A stretch of DNA of 64,000 nucleotides, taken from the NCBI GenBank assembly GCA_030062745.1, contig CP099846.1:19129621-19193620 (forward strand), written 5' to 3'. Shown here one piece after another: positions 59,441-64,000 of the stretch (the first letter of the stretch is position 1; each line of letters begins with the position of its first letter). The translations under genes and the position numbers were made by a program. Source of the stretch: Capitulum mitella. Taxonomy: Eukaryota > Arthropoda > Thecostraca > Pollicipedomorpha > Pollicipedidae. The notes under the pieces are model-generated. The model saw only the letters and a list, made by a program, of their open reading frames with translations, made no database searches and was not told the DNA's origin.

Positions 59441-62430
59441 AGATCAAACCAACGCGTTACAAGGTTGGTTTGGGGACAAAACCGAAACGTTGTATCGCAC
59501 GCAGACTCGTGTCCCCACTTAGTACCTTTATCTAAATAAAGGTGCTAAGTTATGTATCACAAACTTTCCGCAAACGGAGGATCCCAGGTCCAGCAAGTCG
59601 CATTCTCACATGGATGGCTTCTGGTGATGCCCTAAATCTTGCTTGGCCTGGATGGTATTTGTGACTTTGGATCCCCACCACAAAAATTTGGCGCCTCCAG
59701 CATCAACGGTTCCCAAACCAAAGGCATCAGGGTCCAAACCAAACCAGTTCCCAAACCAAAGGTGACACCTCAGCACGCGTGTCCTGCACACACCCGTCTG
59801 AAACTATCGGCGTGCAAACACCTACATACATCGACTGCCACGTCTCACGAGCTCCTACCCGCCAGTTTTCAGCATCCGAGTGGCAGTACTGTTGGGGCAA
59901 TGAAGGAGGGTGTCATTCTTGGGTACCTCCCGCTTCACGTACAAGCTGCACCCCTGTTTCGACCTGGATCCATTGAAACTGATCGCCCAGCCGCACGTCC
60001 GCCTTTTCAAGCTATGACGCACCAAACTGCGCCGTTTGCGTTCCGGCATTTGGTCCATAAGAAACACGGGTGTAAAAGAGGCGTGCGTCCGCCGCACGTG
60101 ACCCGCTGGACCATGCCTATCACGGGGGGGGTATTGTTGGATAGCCTTGGTGCTGGTCTATTTACCCAGGAAATTTCAGCCGCCTAGGTCACTTCTGACG
60201 GCACTCGGAGGTCCCCAAGTCCACATCGAAACACGTGCTTGTGGATCGCCACGTAGATCCCACTTGAGTGTCCACCACAAAAGCGAGTACCCCCAAGTAG
60301 GGCCCATGTTGTCACCAAATCTTGAGCCAATAGCTCCCGCCGTTTGGCCTATAGCAGTGATAAATTGAATGCTGCAGATGTCCGGCTCGCGTCAAGTGGC
60401 AAGTGCCACATGCCACCAATCGCTTCGAAACCTGCACCACAATCTGTTCGCCGAGTCGACGCACCCGATGGTGCCACTTGTGTCGCGATTGGCCGGCGCG
60501 TTCGGGCATTGGACGCTTGGAAGCTTGAGCACACTGACTGAATGACTGACTGACAAACACGATCTGAACTCTTCCGAGCGACCGCCATGTATGAAATCTT
60601 ACTCACTAAAAGTGCGCAAATCACGCTTTCAGTTCTTTAATTTTGAACTATACACTAGAGGCAAACTAACGCGTTACGTGGTTGGTTTGGCTTCAAAATC
60701 GAAGCTTTGTATGGCGCGCAGTCCGGTGCGTCCGCTTAGTTCCAGCATCATCCCCATTCGTAAGTAAAAGATACTTGCAAGTAATATTCCCATTTAAGCA
60801 ACGGCACATTCGCACAGTGAAGGAAACTTGCATAGCAATGGCGCACTGTGAACTATGAAAACGACCCGCAGTAGAGACCGAACCCGCGCTCCCTGATTCA
60901 CAGTCACACGCGTTCAGCACTCGGCCATGATCGCCACGACCGTGTGGAATGGCATCTACCATTAAATTCCATTGCTCGCGTCTCGCAAAGGGTCCACAAA
61001 AAAAGAGGCGCACGCGCGCTGTACAGCCGCAGCCAACGGGGTAGCGCCCCATTAGTCCTGCATTTTTTGTGAAAATCTTTACAAATCATCCTCCCGGCAG
61101 GCGGTTTTCATATCATGCCAGTTCACACTGAGCTCCGCCCCCTCCCCCTTAAGAAAATTCTGGCTCCGTCCCTGGCGCGCTGCACGTGGCCCTTTGCACC
61201 CTGCCCATCATCTGGGTAACGTTGCATATTCTGGTCTATGTGCTGGTCTAGTGATGGTCTGTCTACCCATCAAATTTCAGCCGCCAAGGTCACTGCTTCT
61301 GGCAGTCGGAGGTCCTCGAACCCAAATCGAAACGCGTGCACGTAAAATACATGGAAAGACGTAAAAAACACAGAACACGCGGATCGCCACGAGGACCGCA
61401 CGTGGGTGCCGACGACAAAAGGCTCGCATCCGCAAGTGGGACCCATGTTGTTACCATGTCTTTTCTGGATAGCCTTCGTGACTATGCAGCACACCACAAA
61501 ATTTGGCACCTCCAGCAGCAACGGTTCCCAAACCAAAGGCATGAGTGACATAAGGTAATATTTCGATAGGTGCGTTCCGCTCACACCAGGCTGAAACTAC
61601 TGGCTAGTAAAACGCTGCATGTATCGACTGCAACGTATCACATGCTCCTGCCAGCCAATTTTCAGCACCCCAACGATTTAAGTTTGACGCAGTGAAGGAG
61701 TGGTGTTAATCGCTTGGGCGCCTCGCGCTTCAAATGCAAGCTGCACCCCCGTTTCGGCCCGAATCCATCGAAATCCATCGTCCAGCTGCCCGTCCGCCTT
61801 TCCAAACAATCATTGCACCAATCTGTGCCGTTTGTGTCCCCGTAATGGGCCCCATAAGAAACACGGGTGTAAAAGATGCGCACGCGTGCTACATGTGGCC
61901 AGTTGCACCCTGTCCACCATATGGGGCACCGATGGATAGCCCTAGTGCTAGTCTACCTACCCACCAAATTTCAGCCGGCTAGGTCGTCGCTGACAGCACT
62001 CGGAGGTTTCCTGGGTCCAAATCAAAACACATGCCTGTGGATCGTCACGTGGGTGCCGATCACAAAAACGAGTATCCGCAAGTGAGGCCCATGTTGTAAC
62101 CAAGCCTTCAGTCAACAGGTCCCGCCGTTTGGCCTGTACCCGCGATTTATTGAACTCTGCAGAGGTCCGGCTCGCGCCACGTGGTACGTGCCACATGCCA
62201 AGAATCGCTTCGAAGCCTACGCCATAATCTGTCCGGCGAGTCGGTGCACCCATTGGTGCTACTTGTGTCGCGATCGCCTAGCCCGTTCGGGCGCTAGAGG
62301 CTCCAAAGCTTGGACACACACAAACACCTCAACCTGGGCTTTTTTCCGAGCAACTGCTATGTATCAAGTTTCACTCGCTAAAAGCGTGCTTCGTACGCTT
62401 TTAGCTTCTTCGATTTTGAATAAAACATGT
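59440..62430. repeat. Unclassified repeat family, two long and one short copy in tandem order
   Basis: Copy A (about 59630-60640) and copy C (about 61470-62430) share, in order, ACACGGGTGTAAAAGA, GGATAGCC, AAATTTCAGCCG, GCACTCGGAGGT, GGCCCATGTTGT, CCCGCCGTTTGGCCT, AATCGCTTCGAA and ACTTGTGTCGCGAT. A shorter copy B (about 61180-61470) carries only the middle part. A separate phrase, AACGCGTTAC followed by GGTTGGTTTGG, flanks copy A at 59452 and 60668. Open frames are short and not conserved between copies. It may be an element of more than 1 kb, inserted or duplicated repeatedly; the class is unknown. Confidence 0.7.
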
Positions 62431-63204
62431 CTGGTGCTTCGTTCAACGGTAGAATGAATGATGTTTGCACTGTACACAGCAATTTCTGATGTCATTTGTC
62501 AAGTCCTAAATAATTGTTTGGTGCCCTTAATATACCCTAGGGTGCCTCCAGGGACGACGATTACTCCCACTCTGCAGGTCAGGTTTACAGCTTTCTCGCC
62601 TACTTTTTCCCAGGTGCAGTTGATGTCGACACCTTTTCTCCACGCTGAGCACCGACATCACGCTAGTTGTCGGGAGCACCTGCCGGTAACCGCGGATCGT
62701 TGCCAGGCTAGAGGACACCTTCATGGCGGAATTACAGGGGTTTGTGGCGCAGGCTCCAAACGTAGCGGCAACCGTCCTCTGGTGGACGGTGATCTACACG
62801 GTCTTCGCGCGGCCAGACGACTGGGATGAACAACGCCCGGCGAGCGCGTTTCCATAGCACTTTTTCATATAGGCGCGGGTTTGCGTTGTCGTGCCCAGGT
62901 CGTGCTGGGCCATGGCCGAACGTCTGTGAATGAGGACCCCCTGCGGACGCCCGGCCGCGATGTGAAGGCGACCGTCCGGTCGCGATGTGAAGGTGGCGAT
63001 GCGGCGGGTTATGACTGCGTGCTGGAGCCGTCGCCCGCGTGTGCCGCCAGAGCCGGTGGCCGACCTGACGTGCCAGGACAGCCAGTCGACCGCGCCGGAG
63101 GAGGCGCGGCTGGTCGCGGATGGGGCCCCGTGCCCTTAAGCTTTAGATTGTTACATGATTGCGCATTTTAGTGCAAGGTGTAGACGTGTATGCCGTTGTG
63201 ATTT
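62431..63204. other. No gene recognised; G+C-rich patch at 62.65-63.15 kb
   Basis: A plus-strand segment at about 62722-62830 includes a short hydrophobic stretch (VLWWTVIYTVF) and could be an exon of an unknown gene. Splice sites and homology are not convincing. Confidence 0.3.
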
Positions 63205-63635
63205 TTACGAGTTTATCTGGATGCACTAAAGGTCAGGAGAGACCTTTCAGTGCGATCAGGGACAATATAGACATGCAGTTTTGCCTCTGCAGAGAGCCAC
63301 ATTTTACGAGAACTTCAGAGGGGTCTTTCGGTTTCGGCCGTTCTTTTTTTGGCGAGCGTCTCAGCGTCAACGCAGGTTACCTCGCTCGAGAATGCTGGAT
63401 TATCTCCGTGATCCATGAATCGATCAAGAAGATAATCAAGCATTCTCGAGCGAGACATTGTTTGCGTTGACGTTGAGACGCATGCAAAAAAAGAATGGCT
63501 CGAGACCAAAAGACCTTCTATGAAGTTCTCGTAAAATGTGGCTCTCTGCAGAGGCAAAGCATGCGCATGTATGGTCTCTGAGCGCACTCGAGAGGTCTCT
63601 TCTGTCTTTCGATGTACTGTTCAAGCCACAAAGAA
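63205..63635. mobile_element. Foldback element with arms of about 200 bp
   Basis: TGCCTCTGCAGAGAGCCACA, TTTTACGAGAACTTC and CTCGCTCGAGAATGC on the left are matched by the inverse GCATTCTCGAGCGAG, GAAGTTCTCGTAAAA and TGTGGCTCTCTGCAGAGGCA on the right, with a loop of only about 8 bases near 63413. Similarity fades outward to about 63205 and 63635. Frames on both strands are mirror images of each other. Sequence beyond 63635 to the window end holds nothing recognised. Confidence 0.85.
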
Positions 63636-64000
63636 ACGCGTGGTTTGGTCCAATATCGTCCACCATCTTTGTCCGGACGCTTGAGTCCTCGCCTTTATTT
63701 GTGGCATTTTTTGGTGAACTTCGATGACTGACCTGCCATGTTCGTTGCTTACACCGGCAGTACTCGAGATCTCCCGTCAATAGCTGAAGGCTACTACAAC
63801 ATCACTAATGTGATGTCAAAAGCCAGACAAGTTCTTTCATTGCACGGATTCAAGCAAGGTTGCGCCTTTTGAGCGCAGAACTTCCGGTATATTTTCCCGT
63901 AAATCCCAATCATCGTTGCCAAGATTCAGTCGCCTTCTAACGCGCCGACGGAGTTAACGGCAAGCGCCGGAGATCCGTTTGCTCGGTGCCTGGAATGGAA

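Noticed and set aside
62722-62830. Possible membrane-protein exon (VLWWTVIYTVF)
   Set aside because: Too short, no convincing splice sites and no recognised family.

Overview
This is animal nuclear DNA, most likely from an invertebrate. The recognisable host genes are an intron-split adenylyl cyclase and a GPCR-like gene. They sit in long stretches without genes, filled with microsatellites, foldback elements, short hAT-type elements with 8-bp target duplications, a Penelope-like element and fragments of non-LTR retrotransposons. Exons are clearly richer in G+C than introns. An arthropod, perhaps a crustacean, is a guess. No bacterial, organellar or viral genes were recognised.

Layout. 1-16.7 kb holds only repeats: a head-to-head pair of Penelope-like copies (2.5-4.1 kb), a 1.25-kb element with inverted ends (4.5-5.8 kb), a non-LTR RT remnant (7.3-8.1 kb), a second non-LTR tail (10.3-10.8 kb), a short hAT-type element, a possible SINE head and a foldback element. 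From 33.5 down to 16.9 kb, on the minus strand, runs a class III membrane adenylyl cyclase. Six exons were placed from splice sites and matching intron phases. Five of them join in frame into a complete C1 catalytic half plus part of C1b. The sixth opens the second membrane domain. At least one exon between them was not found, and the N-terminus and C2 half are also missing, either outside the window or unrecognised. A 40-bp minisatellite copied from this gene's own splice acceptor sits just upstream of the sixth exon. 33.5-45.8 kb is intergenic or upstream intron, with repeats. A decayed transposase-like gene lies at 45.8-48.05 kb, and a single-exon, very G+C-rich, seven-helix GPCR-like gene lies at 49.97-50.95 kb on the plus strand. 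51-64 kb is intergenic: a block rich in AGGTCA half-sites (55.9-58.3 kb), an unclassified repeat present in three copies (59.4-62.4 kb) and a foldback element of about 430 bp (63.2-63.6 kb).

The two host genes are on opposite strands about 16 kb apart. One makes cAMP and the other looks like a receptor. Nothing in the sequence shows that they act together.
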